Assembly: GCA_022818135.1 (NCBI GenBank)
Contig: JAFMSR010000003.1
Location: 16,377,760 to 16,441,759 of the forward strand
DNA length: 64,000 nt
DNA from: Saxidomus purpurata
Taxonomy: Eukaryota > Mollusca > Bivalvia > Venerida > Veneridae
Direction: 5' to 3'
The translations under genes were made by a program, and so were the position numbers. The first letter of the stretch is position 1. Each line of letters begins with the position of its first letter. This document shows positions 46,601 through 52,800 of this stretch, in pieces. The notes beneath the pieces are model-generated. The model saw only the letters and a list, made by a program, of their open reading frames with translations. It was not told the DNA's origin and did no database searches.

Positions 46601-46916
46601 GGAATGCAAGGAGGAAACAGTGCCATGGGCAACGGTGGCATGGCTCAGACCCTTACAAGCCTGATGCAGAATCTAGGAAACTTTAGCAGCGTGTTTGGAA
46701 ATATGGCCAATATGCGCCAAAATATGGGAAATAACCCACAGGGCAATATGCCTGGAAATATGGCTAACATGGGAAATAATATGGGCGGCAACGGTATGGG
46801 AAATAATATGGGCAATATGTCCAGAAATATGAGCGGAATGAATGGAAATCAGCAGATGCAGGCTGGAGCCAATCAGATGCAAGTAGGCGGGGCTTGTAGC
46901 AGTCAGAACCAGTCAG
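18648..46916 (+). CDS. CELF1/2: CELF1/2-like (CUGBP/Bruno) RNA-binding protein gene, partial at both ends
   Basis: Nine GT-AG exons join in one frame to 1111 nt (about 370 codons). In order they give the C-terminal strand of RRM1, a complete RRM2, and the divergent linker that separates RRM2 from RRM3 in this family. CELF proteins bind GU-rich RNA and control alternative splicing in the nucleus and mRNA decay and translation in the cytoplasm. Family assignment rests on diagnostic strings: [52 protein letters not shown] and LLQQ...GNL...GLNAM. Exon sizes of 49 and 80 nt and the intron that splits the RNP1 glycine codon match what I recall of vertebrate CELF1/2. The start of RRM1 is expected left of base 1. 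RRM3 was not found, so it lies in or beyond the gap at 47111-47610 or past 64000. CELF1 and CELF2 cannot be told apart in an invertebrate, which would be expected to have a single pro-orthologue. Confidence 0.95.
19915..20190. repeat. ~56-bp tandem repeat, about five copies
   Basis: GTTGCATCGTAAATTGTGCT recurs at 19921, 19974, 20030, 20086 and, diverged, near 20150, each time followed by AATCTTTTAA and CGCGCAGTTCTCCGTACAC. Spacing is 53-60 bases. Confidence 0.9.
21110..22195. repeat. ~21-bp satellite split by a MITE insertion
   Basis: Repeats of GAACAAGTAACTATTACCCT lie at 21118-21156 and resume at 21914-22190. The intervening 757 bp is a TA-flanked transposable element, so the array existed before the insertion. 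Confidence 0.85.
21157..21913. mobile_element. 757-bp MITE with 24-bp TIRs and TA duplication
   Basis: It starts CACTGCGACCTCGTTATAAC and ends with the inverse of CACTGCAACCCCGTTATAAC, each continuing GCGG: 22 of 24 positions match. Both ends are flanked by TA. Extra copies of GTTATAACGCGGATC follow the left end. The interior is AT-rich with no long frame, so it is non-autonomous. The end sequence is of pogo/Tigger type by recollection. Confidence 0.85.
24650..24778 (+). CDS. CELF1/2: CELF exon: first part of RRM2 (129 nt)
   Basis: After two bases completing a Glu codon it reads [14 protein letters not shown] and on to [15 protein letters not shown] and GQSR, ending with the first base of a Gly codon (phase 1). 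LFIGML at 24661-24678 is the RNP2 motif of RRM2. The segment covers beta1, helix 1, beta2 and beta3 up to the middle of RNP1. The acceptor is CTTTTTCAG and the donor GAG|GTACGT. Vertebrate CELF1/2 has about two more codons here. The residues [13 protein letters not shown] correspond to CTENDIRVMFSSFG of the vertebrate proteins, an ordinary degree of divergence. Confidence 0.95.
24779..28239 (+). other. CELF intron inside RRM2 (RNP1)
   Basis: It separates the first base of the RNP1 Gly codon from the rest. The sequence is AT-rich with no recognisable mobile element or array, and no supported gene. The 104-codon plus-strand open frame at 25830-26144 has no recognised motif. Confidence 0.6.
28240..28319 (+). 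CDS. CELF1/2: CELF exon: RNP1 and end of RRM2 core (80 nt)
   Basis: The first two bases complete the Gly that opens RNP1; the frame then reads [20 protein letters not shown] and HSQTME and ends on a full codon (phase 0). CAFITF carries the aromatic RNP1 position that stacks on RNA bases. [11 protein letters not shown] is helix 2, and HSQTME leads into the last strand in the next exon. The acceptor is TCTCTTTCAG and the donor GAG|GTAAGT. The 80-nt size and both intron phases match the vertebrate gene structure as I recall it. Confidence 0.95.
30060..30775. repeat. 51-bp minisatellite
   Basis: The unit is GGTTAAAGAAATATAAAGGA followed by AAGCATTATGTGGGTTTGAG and ACACAGTCAAT. It is regular from about 30290 to 30770 and degenerate to the left. 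Because 51 is a multiple of three, a 170-codon plus-strand frame ([17 protein letters not shown] units) and a 110-codon minus-strand frame stay open. Both are judged artefacts of the repeat. Confidence 0.92.
31610..31684. repeat. Poly-T/poly-A palindromic tract
   Basis: A T run, an A run of about 25, TTTTTTCCTTTTTTT and a second A run of about 23 form a self-complementary block. It may be a true hairpin tract or an assembly or sequencing artefact. Confidence 0.8.
32138..33644 (+). mobile_element. Helentron-like non-autonomous element (HINE-type) with ~163-bp tandem core
   Basis: Perfect 12-bp subterminal inverted repeats GCTCGACTATTC (32142-32153) and GAATAGTCGAGC (33608-33619) bound the element. 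A perfect 7-bp hairpin GCTGTCA-TG-TGACAGC (33622-33637) lies just inside the right end. Between them are about six to seven tandem copies of a ~163-bp unit (GATTTATGCCCCTTTTTAAC marks each). A second member with the same ends lies at 59336-60507. Subterminal inverted repeats, a 3' hairpin and central tandem repeats are the described architecture of Helentron-associated elements such as Drosophila DINE-1. The class assignment is inference. Confidence 0.7.
33709..33867 (+). CDS. CELF1/2: CELF exon: RRM2 end and start of linker (159 nt)
   Basis: Fifty-three whole codons in phase 0-0. It begins [20 protein letters not shown] (final strand of RRM2 and the [10 protein letters not shown] helix), then [12 protein letters not shown], a Gly-rich patch (TTGGGGGS) and LNLGPQYLA. 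The first half is almost invariant across CELF proteins. GPQYLA corresponds to the vertebrate LGPQYLAL motif. The acceptor is CAATTTCAG and the donor GCG|GTATGT. The exon is closely flanked by two transposable elements: a Helentron-like element ending near 33644 and a SINE starting near 33912. Confidence 0.95.
33868..35003 (+). other. CELF intron with SINE near its donor
   Basis: A short intron holding one minus-strand SINE (33912-34132) that starts 44 bases after the donor; the rest is AT-rich and featureless. Confidence 0.6.
33912..34132 (-). mobile_element. tRNA-derived SINE with (AAC)n tail
   Basis: On the minus strand it has a polymerase III A box (GTGGTCAAGT, 34111-34120) and B box (GGTTCGCACCC, 34055-34065), a body, and a tail of seven AAC units (33911-33931, read as GTT on plus). 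It is flanked by an 11-bp direct duplication with one mismatch, GTAAATTAGGT (33901-33911) and GTAAACTAGGT (34133-34143), as left by target-primed insertion. Confidence 0.8.
35004..35064 (+). CDS. CELF1/2: CELF linker exon (61 nt)
   Basis: Reads [20 protein letters not shown] and ends with the first base of a Gly codon (phase 0 to 1). It corresponds to [20 protein letters not shown] of vertebrate CELF1/2, the start of the linker that mediates protein contacts and is variably spliced. The acceptor is TTTATTCCAG and the donor TTAG|GTAAGA. This is the only linker exon here that changes phase, so skipping it alone would shift the frame. Confidence 0.9.
35065..37012 (+). other. CELF intron, no features seen
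   Basis: AT-rich sequence of about 1.9 kb. I see no mobile element, array or supported gene. Open frames at 35188-35517 and 36385-36645 have no recognised motif. Confidence 0.5.
37013..37075 (+). CDS. CELF1/2: CELF linker cassette exon (63 nt)
   Basis: Completes a split Gly and reads [20 protein letters not shown], ending with the first base of another Gly codon (phase 1-1). The vertebrate counterpart is GLNAMQLQNLAALAAAA, so the Ala-rich helix is conserved. The acceptor is ATCTTTGCAG. The donor is CCAG|GTATAA, weaker than the consensus, and a perfect 7-bp palindrome lies 10 bases downstream (37086-37101). Length divisible by three and equal phases make it skippable without a frameshift. Confidence 0.9.
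37086..37101 (+). repeat. Perfect palindrome just after a 5' splice site
   Basis: ATACACG-CC-CGTGTAT forms a 7-bp stem with a 2-base loop beginning 10 bases after the donor of the 63-nt cassette exon. In pre-mRNA it could fold and influence U1 access. The structure is seen; the role is inferred. Confidence 0.5.
38255..38375 (+). mobile_element. Hairpin MITE fragment
   Basis: CTGATCATGATCTACACTTT, then GTTCAGTTTGCAAGTTTTAATGG and a diverged right arm. Only the right half of the family is recognisable, adjoining the SINE at 38381. Confidence 0.45.
38381..38695 (+). mobile_element. tRNA-derived SINE
   Basis: A box TGGTGTAGGG (38391-38400) and a perfect consensus B box GGTTCAAATCC (38442-38452) are spaced as in a tRNA gene. 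They are followed by a ~240-bp non-tRNA body and an A-rich end (GTAAAATAAAATG). The head does not fold into a convincing functional tRNA, so it is a SINE and not a tRNA gene. No clear target duplication was found. Confidence 0.7.
38900..39093 (+). mobile_element. Hairpin MITE copy
   Basis: Starts CTCTTACCCTACTGGGAG, contains CCAGTGTAGATCATGACCAG, and has the characteristic right arm GTGGACACCCCTTTGAACAA and GGGCAAGTCCATTTTAGAAA. The second arm of the central palindrome is diverged. Confidence 0.65.
39653..39751 (+). CDS. CELF1/2: CELF linker cassette exon, Ser/Asn-rich (99 nt)
   Basis: After a split Gly it reads [20 protein letters not shown], then [12 protein letters not shown], and ends in a split Gly (phase 1-1). 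Ser/Asn-rich low complexity takes the place of the Ser-rich stretch of vertebrate CELF linkers. The start is distinctly GC-rich (GGCGGCGGTCGCTGCCCTCG) against the AT-rich intron, which supports coding function. The acceptor is CTCTACCAG and the donor GCAG|GTACAT. Copies of the TTAA hairpin MITE lie on both sides (38900-39093 and 40006-40205). Confidence 0.85.
40006..40205 (+). mobile_element. Hairpin MITE copy, right end intact
   Basis: Starts TCTCTTACTCTGCTCTAG and ends GGCAGGGTAAGAG|TTAA. The central arms are GTGCAGATCATGATCATCC and CTGATCATGATCTACAG, and the right arm has AACACCCCTTTTGGAAC. TTAA is intact only on the right. Confidence 0.75.
41790..42035. repeat. 33-bp tandem repeat
   Basis: The unit is ACTGAATGTCACACTCAAGA followed by CTAAATATCACAG; alternate copies read CATCGACTGAATGGCACACTC. 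Degenerate relatives at 40860-41035 suggest an older array. Open frames on both strands are repeat artefacts. Confidence 0.88.
42798..42990 (+). mobile_element. Intact 193-bp hairpin MITE with TTAA duplication (piggyBac-like)
   Basis: Flanked by TTAA on both sides (42794-42797 and 42991-42994). Terminal inverted repeats: CCATTACCCTGCT at the left and the inverse of CCCTAACCCTGCT at the right. The centre carries a perfect 16-bp inverted repeat, GTGCAGATCATGATCA (42840-42855) and TGATCATGATCTGCAC (42876-42891), with a 20-base loop. TTAA specificity and CCC-type ends are typical of piggyBac-derived elements. There is no coding capacity. Confidence 0.85.
43995..44095 (+). mobile_element. Half copy of the hairpin MITE
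   Basis: CACTTGGCATCCCTTTGAAT, TTTTGTCCAAATTGAATG and GCAAGTCCATTTTAGAAATT match the right arm. The palindromic core is absent. Confidence 0.55.
44231..44305 (+). CDS. CELF1/2: CELF linker cassette exon (75 nt)
   Basis: Completes a split Gly, reads [20 protein letters not shown] then TNSP, and ends in a split Gly (phase 1-1). [10 protein letters not shown] resembles the ALQTLAGATAGL segment of vertebrate CELF linkers. The acceptor is CTCATTACAG and the donor CCAG|GTAAGG. It is again flanked by copies of the hairpin MITE, at 42798-42990 and 45772-45941. No known domain. Confidence 0.88.
44508..44706. repeat. 33-bp tandem repeat, about six copies
   Basis: The unit is AAAGGTTAAATGCAATACAG followed by TTTCCAATATACT, with minor variants (TTGCCAATATACTAATGG). 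Confidence 0.9.
45772..45941 (+). mobile_element. Hairpin MITE copy
   Basis: Starts TCCCTTTCCCTGCTGGCTGC and ends GGCAGGGTCAGGG|TTAA. The central inverted repeat is 17 bp and perfect: GTGCAGATCATGATCAG (45814-45830) and CTGATCATGATCTGCAC (45848-45864). The left TTAA is mutated to TTAT. Confidence 0.8.
46521..46916 (+). CDS. CELF1/2: CELF linker exon, Met/Gly/Asn-rich (396 nt)
   Basis: 132 codons in phase 1-1, opening with a split Gly and [20 protein letters not shown], passing a short ordinary stretch ([18 protein letters not shown]), then more GNM/GNN/ANM repeats, and ending [10 protein letters not shown] plus a split Gly. By count it has about 30 Asn, 29 Gly and 22 Met, so 61 percent of residues are of three kinds. 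The early part is a 15-bp in-frame repeat (GNNMQ). The acceptor is TGTGTTTTAG and the preferred donor is TCAG|GTAGCT, because it keeps phase 1; an inner GTAGGC at 46882 would break the phase rule. Such sequence is disordered and prion-like in composition. I know of no similar exon in vertebrate CELF. Membership of the gene rests on strand, order, phase and the shared split-Gly pattern. Confidence 0.85.
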
Positions 46917-47110
46917 GTAGCTGCTAAATGTCATGTGACCAATTTTGTTTCAACTTCTTTAGAAGTTATATGTTTAGTGTTTTTATTACGGTAGTTGTGT
47001 CTGATATATGTTAAGTGTCTTTTTTTGTTTCATGTTTAAGACAAAATGTATGTTAAATGTGAAAGAAAAACTGTTTGTGACTTCAGAAAAAGTAACTCTA
47101 TTTGTTTTAT
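46917..47110 (+). other. Intron start before the scaffold gap
   Basis: AT-rich sequence following the donor of the 396-nt CELF exon. Nothing is recognised before the N run. Confidence 0.5.
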
Positions 47111-47610
47111 NNNNNNNNNNNNNNNNNNNNNNNNNNNNNNNNNNNNNNNNNNNNNNNNNNNNNNNNNNNNNNNNNNNNNNNNNNNNNNNNNNNNNNNNNN
47201 NNNNNNNNNNNNNNNNNNNNNNNNNNNNNNNNNNNNNNNNNNNNNNNNNNNNNNNNNNNNNNNNNNNNNNNNNNNNNNNNNNNNNNNNNNNNNNNNNNNN
47301 NNNNNNNNNNNNNNNNNNNNNNNNNNNNNNNNNNNNNNNNNNNNNNNNNNNNNNNNNNNNNNNNNNNNNNNNNNNNNNNNNNNNNNNNNNNNNNNNNNNN
47401 NNNNNNNNNNNNNNNNNNNNNNNNNNNNNNNNNNNNNNNNNNNNNNNNNNNNNNNNNNNNNNNNNNNNNNNNNNNNNNNNNNNNNNNNNNNNNNNNNNNN
47501 NNNNNNNNNNNNNNNNNNNNNNNNNNNNNNNNNNNNNNNNNNNNNNNNNNNNNNNNNNNNNNNNNNNNNNNNNNNNNNNNNNNNNNNNNNNNNNNNNNNN
47601 NNNNNNNNNN
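47111..47610. other. Scaffold gap, 500 N
   Basis: Exactly 500 unknown bases. A round number is the usual convention for a gap of unknown size, so distance and even linkage across it are not established. All frames that run through it are meaningless. Confidence 0.98.
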
Positions 47611-47913
47611 ACAGATATGATTCAAACTCTTAACTGGCCATCCCTTGAAATAAGGAGAACAAGAGCAAGATTAATTATGTTTTATAAAATCATACACCAT
47701 GCTGTCGCTATATATCAAAAACATAATTTTTCAATCCCATATGACTCCAGAAAAAGACACAGTAACACATACAACTACAGACATATAGGAACATCTAAAG
47801 ATTGCTACAAATATTCTTTCTATACACCTGCCGCTCAACAAGCAACCACAGTTGACTCCTTCAAAGCTGTAGTCACTGTGCCCTTCCTAATACTAGGCAA
47901 TGATACATGCTAA
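47611..47913 (+). pseudogene. 3' end of a non-LTR retrotransposon reverse-transcriptase frame
   Basis: The frame from the gap edge reads TDMIQTLNWPSLEIRRTRAR and then LIMFYKIIHH, the C-terminal tail typical of Jockey/CR1-type reverse transcriptases (L-W-x-L-x-x-RR-x-x-x-RL-x-M-x-YKI). The later YSFYTPAAQQATTVDSFKA lacks the usual aromatic WNSLP segment. It stops at 47911-47913. The 5' part is in the gap or missing. It is presumably a dead or truncated copy. Confidence 0.75.
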
Positions 47914-47924
47914 ATATCTAAGCT

Positions 47925-48665
47925 CTAGGCCTTGTGGTTTCAGAGAATTTTTTTAAAAGTTTTTCCTATAAAAGACTATGCAACGTGCGGGGTCAATTTT
48001 GATCCGGGGGTCATAATTTGATCACACTTGGTAAAGGTCCACTAGCCAATGCTACATGCCAAATATCTAAGCTCTAGGCCTTGTGGTTTCAGAGAAGAAG
48101 ATTTTTAAAGTTTTTCCGATATAAACCTTTGCAAAACTAAGTGTCCACCCGCGCGGGGTCAATTTTGACCCGGGGGTCATTATTTGAAAATCTTGGTAGA
48201 GGTCTACTAGACAATGCTACATGCCAAATATCTAAGTTTTAGGTCTTGTGGGTTCAGAGAAGAAGATTTTAAAAGTGTTTCCTATATAAACCTTTGCAAA
48301 ACTAAGTGTCCACCCGCGCGGGGTCAATTTTGACCCGGGGGTCATTATTTGAAAATCTTGGTAGAGGTCTACTAGACAATGCTACATGCCAAATATCTAA
48401 GTTTTAGGCCTTGTGGGTTCAGAGAAGAAGATTTTAAAAGTGTTTCCTATTTGTTGCCATAGCAACCAGAGTTCTGCATGGAATGGAATTCTTTGAACAA
48501 GTTTGGTAGAGCTTCATGCAAGGAATATTCCTGCGTAGTTTAATCATCATTGGTCAAGTGGTTTCGGAGGAGATGTCATTTGAATCAAAATGTTGACGGA
48601 CGACGGACAATTATCAATTAAAAAAGCTCAACCTGGCCAAGCCAGGTGAGCTAACAAAACACATA
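47925..48665. repeat. Dispersed bivalve-type repeat with ~170-bp internal units
   Basis: ACAATGCTACATGCCAAATA followed by TCTAAG, and GCGGGGTCAATTTTGACCC, recur about every 170 bases (three to four units). A unique tail then ends with GACGGACGACGGACAATTATC and AAGCTCAACCTGGCCAAGCC. The organisation resembles the two Helentron-like elements, but the ends differ. Each unit contains GGGTCAATTTTGACCCGGGG. Confidence 0.65.
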
Positions 48666-49362
48666 ACTCATTTTTTTTAACCAGCGCCTACACATAATCT
48701 TCATAGAGCAGGAGTGTAGTAGTAATAATTAAGAAGAAGAAGAAGAAATTGACCTAGTGCATTGTGAATAACTAGGTTTATTGCATCGGATTGAACGGGC
48801 GTTGAACGGAGCAAGGAGTGTAACAAAGGAATCCTTAAGGGTTTGTACATGTAATAGAACAGGACCAAGTTGGTCGGAACTTTAATCGACGTCAAAGCTA
48901 ACAGCTGGTTAACTTTAAGGATTATATTTTTTTAGTTTGAAAGACTTATTAAAACAAATATATGCATTCAATAGAACGCGGACCAAAACATCTCCAAAGC
49001 AATATCAAAATATTCCACTGGTGTTGCCCGCCAAGAAATATTCTTTTTAACCGGCAAAAGTTATTGACGGTTGACTTAACCAACTGATATCACTTAGTCT
49101 TGGACTGTATCCAATAAGGGACGTAAATTGTAGCTCACTTAAGTCTCCCATTTCCAGAAAATGACTGTACAGTAAAATTTGAGTTACAATGAGAATGCTT
49201 GAAAGCGTTTTGGTGTTGTTTTTCTATCTTGTTGACAATGATTTTACATTTATTTCGTAAAATAAAAAAAATAAAAAACTATTTAAAAATTATTATTAAC
49301 GTCTCCGTACAAGGAGGAACAAGGTATAACAACAACTTTGATTGTCAACAACCATATTTTAT

Positions 49363-49494
49363 GATGGCGGGATGATAGATTACCGAATCTTGTTTTATCA
49401 AGAAAACAACAGATCTAATGTTAATAAACAGACTGAATTTTTCAAAGGGAACGGACGTTGGGACATCAAGTTCCTCCGAATTAAGCAGAAGTAA
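49363..49494 (+). pseudogene. Unrecognised conserved open segment upstream of peptide gene copy 1
   Basis: Reads DGGMIDYRILFYQENN, then TEFFKGNGRWDIKFL, ending at TAA. The paralogous segment at 62407-62538 reads DGGMTDYRILFNGSNV, then TEFFKVNGGWHIKFL. The two differ by insertions of 12 and 3 bases, both multiples of three, which hints at former or present coding constraint. Upstream the copy-1 frame is closed. No domain is recognised; it could be an exon of another gene carried along in the duplication. Confidence 0.3.
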
Positions 49495-49692
49495 TCAATC
49501 ACATTTTCCTTTTTACATTTATTTTGTGTAAACAGGATCTGCGAAATGAAAAAAACTCAAACTTTCTGCGAAAAATAAGATAATATTGGTTGTTTTGTCA
49601 CACAAACAAATGCGGTAACAACTTAAGAAATTAATTAAGCAATTAATTATTTTAAGTTTAAATAACGTGCACTTTACTTCACACGTAGTTGA

Positions 49693-49700
49693 TATAAAAG
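49693..49700 (+). promoter_or_regulatory. TATA box of peptide gene copy 1
   Basis: TATAAAAG, 54 bases upstream of the ATG. It is perfectly conserved in copy 2 (62793-62800) together with the following CAGGTTCAATCATCGAGC. Transcription would start about 30 bases downstream, giving a very short 5' leader. Confidence 0.75.
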
Positions 49701-49753
49701 TGCAGGTTCAATCATCGAGCTTACATTATTCTCGAGAAGTTCATTGTTTTCAA

Positions 49754-49814
49754 ATGAAGCGGTTGTTAGTTATTCTATTGGTAGTGAGTCTACTTACTGC
49801 CAAGCTTACTTCCG
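49754..49814 (+). CDS. Signal-peptide exon, copy 1
   Basis: Encodes MKRLLVILLVVSLLTAKLTS plus the first base of the next codon: a basic start, a Leu/Val core and a polar end. The donor is CCG|GTAAGA. This ATG was chosen because the TATA box lies 54 bases upstream and the paralogue conserves the same start, although the frame is open further upstream. Nucleotide identity to copy 2 (62853-62913) is very high. Confidence 0.8.
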
Positions 49815-52800
49815 GTAAGAAGTTTTATCTGTCTGTATGTCTGTCATTCTACACTTAATATGTTAGTGTTCCTAGACTGATTAACACATGTTTCTATTTC
49901 TTACAGCGTTTCTTATCGAACTACTACAGAACGTGTAAGTCATACCTCTCATAATGTTGTTGATTTATAGATCCCATGTGCCTATTGCGTCATATTGTGC
50001 GTAAACATTTCATTGTTAAAAGTTTCCAGGGGTAGTCGTTTTACATCAAAGTAAGATTTGCAACAAATTAGTTTGAGTTTTTACTCTTAAAGTTATAGTA
50101 CTTTTCTAATGGCAAAATGGCCATTTTGAATTATGGTCAAGAATGATGTTGAAATCGTAGACGCTTTAAAACATGTCAGTAAAATTAGTTTTATCGAATC
50201 ATTTCTCTAAATAACAGATACAAGTTAAAATTTCGTGGATTTTCAGTTTTTGACTGATATGGTAAAAAAGATTTTCAAAGATTTTCTCTATACTCAGTTG
50301 GAATAATTGCTAATAATATTGTTTTGTTTTCAAATTGGCATTATTCATTTTTCTAGGAGTATAAGTCAGTGATTATGATGATCGTGTTGAAGGTTAACAT
50401 CATTTTTTAAAGTCTAAGTACAATATGTATTCATATCATCACAAGCTTATTTGCATAATATAAATTACAATTTGAAACACAAATACATATAAAATGCAAA
50501 TCAGAATATTACAGTTCTACAATACCATGTTCATGCGTGCTTGCAAGGCGCCAACTTACCCGACCAACAGTTGCTTAATTTGTCATATTTGCGCCTACCA
50601 TTTGTCGTTTTAGCGCGCGGGCGCCCCTAAAGCACACCAACACAAGAGGACAGAAACCAGCTAACATAATTTAAAGGGGCACTCCCTAATTGTAGTAGAT
50701 TATATTCCCCAAACATAAACAGCGTGTTCAATGAACGTGAAATGATAATTAAAACAATTTTAAAGAACAACATTGAAAATGCCTCGTTTTATCAGAAATG
50801 ATTAACATAGAGACCTTCTGCAAAAAATCATTATTCATCCATTAATTGTGCAACAACAACTTAGCATAGATTATTGAATGGTTTACACTACTACATATAT
50901 TTTAATCCGCTGATTTTACCGATAATGAATGGAATGTATAGGTTAAATGTTTAGGTTCAGTAATAATACTTGCAAATATTTATTATATGCTTTTGAAAAA
51001 AATTAATTTGACATCAGTTTTAGGAAGTGTCTCTTTAAAGCTGATATGTCTGTTATTATTCAATTTATAATCATTACAGCCGAGGCAGAACATGGATCTG
51101 ACATTTCACGCAGAGGAAGTCGTCTGAAAAGAGCCCTAATGCCACCACAAGATGCAGAGGTAAGGAAGTTATCAATATTAATGGAATAATCTATTTTTTA
51201 CAATTTCAAAGATCACATGCACTGTTCGACTTAAGTTCCAAAACGTAAAGTGGAAGACTTGATGGGTCATCCCATATGCGGTATACTAAGATCTTTTAAC
51301 AAGTTCTAAAATAAAGTTTTGAATACTGATGGACGGCGACTGAACTTGGATAAGGCGCTATGTAATCAGCAAATACTTTTCTGGTAAAAAATCAAGTTTA
51401 ATTCAAATATTTAGGTAAAACTAATTCCGTACAGAAGTTTCAAAACAGTTTTCGTCAGTATATACATTTACTATATATACAGTGTACTTTTCGTTTCTTT
51501 CTCATCAGATTACGCAAGTGCGTGTGGTTCTTATAAAGCATAAAAGATAGAATTATGATTATTTGATGAATACATATTATCATTTTAAATAAAACGACAA
51601 AACCGCAAATCTTCATCACACTATATATACACTATGTTTTGATGGTTTATAATTTGATTTACTTGAATTTCATTGAACTATATTGAATGGCGTATGAATG
51701 GTGTTAAATGGATGTAATACGCTTACTGGACTGGAGTGATTGCAATTGCATAGAAAGTATCGCCTTCGGCTCTGGACACATAGCGGCACAGATTGGCACA
51801 CACATTTTGGCTAGTGACACAGCAAAAGGGATATATGAAATTATATCGATTTTTTTTTAATGCTTTTAGAATGAGAGCCACTGAAAGGTATATCAAATAG
51901 GACATTAGATGTAAAATCCATTGACTGAATAAAAATGTTCATATTTTACTTTCAACATTTTCATAATATTATTTGTTTGAGATATCCAAAAACCGGACGA
52001 ATGCCAGAGCTTCAATGCCAGTATAATTTATTTTTCGTTATTTTTGTCTTAAGCGACAGGATCACTTTGAATTTACGGATATAGTAACATAAATGTATTC
52101 ATAGGACAATGATAGAACCATGTTCTATTCACTCTAAAACGATGTTGACATTATGCCTTTCTTTGGTTATCAAGTTGTTATTTCGAGAAAAAGAGTTGCC
52201 AGAAAGCCTTTCTTATTTTTTGCAATATAATTGTAAACTAGACCTTAAGTCACTAAATGTGATTAATATCATGTGAAACTGCATTAATCAGGTTAGTAAG
52301 TGATCTGCTAAATGGCATGGAACATTCTGAAGTCAGTGCTCTCATTTGACACGGTTGACCATGACATTTTGGTGCAGGTGTTGAAATCTCAGTATTGACT
52401 TTCTGACGCAGCTATTCATTGGATCGACTCTTATCTGAGACCATACAGTTGTAGTGTGTGTGTTGATACAGCTGTATCAAACCCACGTCCACTACAATGT
52501 AGCGTTCCCCAGGGTAGTTGTTTGGGGCCCTGGCTCTACTTGACGTATGCTGGAACATTATTTAGTGCCATCCCTCAATCTATTTCATTATATGGATTTG
52601 CTGATGACCACACAGCAAACAAAACGTTTATATCAACATCAGAAGAAAGTGAGAAACAAGCAATTCAAGAACTTGAAAATTGTGCATCAAACATTAACAA
52701 TTGGATGAAGCAAAATAAACTTAAAATGAACTCATCAAACTGAATTCATCCTATTTGGCAGCAGACAGTAGACAGCAACTCCAAAAATGTTCAGTTACAG

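Larger units (their letters stand above)
49080..50390 (+). repeat. Segmental duplication, copy 1
   Basis: Starting near ACTTAGTCTTGGACTGTATC the sequence runs in parallel with 61957-63350. It covers the upstream region, the TATA box, exon 1, intron 1 and exon 2 of the secreted-peptide gene, and diverged traces continue in intron 2 (GGAGTATAAGTCAGTGATTA against GGAGTATAAATTATTGATTA). Identity is high over exon 1 and the promoter and patchy elsewhere. Confidence 0.85.

Noticed and set aside
46673..46882. Minus-strand frame rich in His and Ile
   Set aside because: Antisense shadow of the Met/Gly/Asn-rich CELF exon.
46882..46887. Alternative donor GTAGGC in the 396-nt CELF exon
   Set aside because: It would end the exon in phase 0, breaking the phase-1 pattern shared by all neighbouring linker exons; minor use cannot be excluded.
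47008..47913. 301-codon and other frames crossing the gap
   Set aside because: They are open only because the 500 N contain no stop codons. Only the part after 47610 is meaningful.
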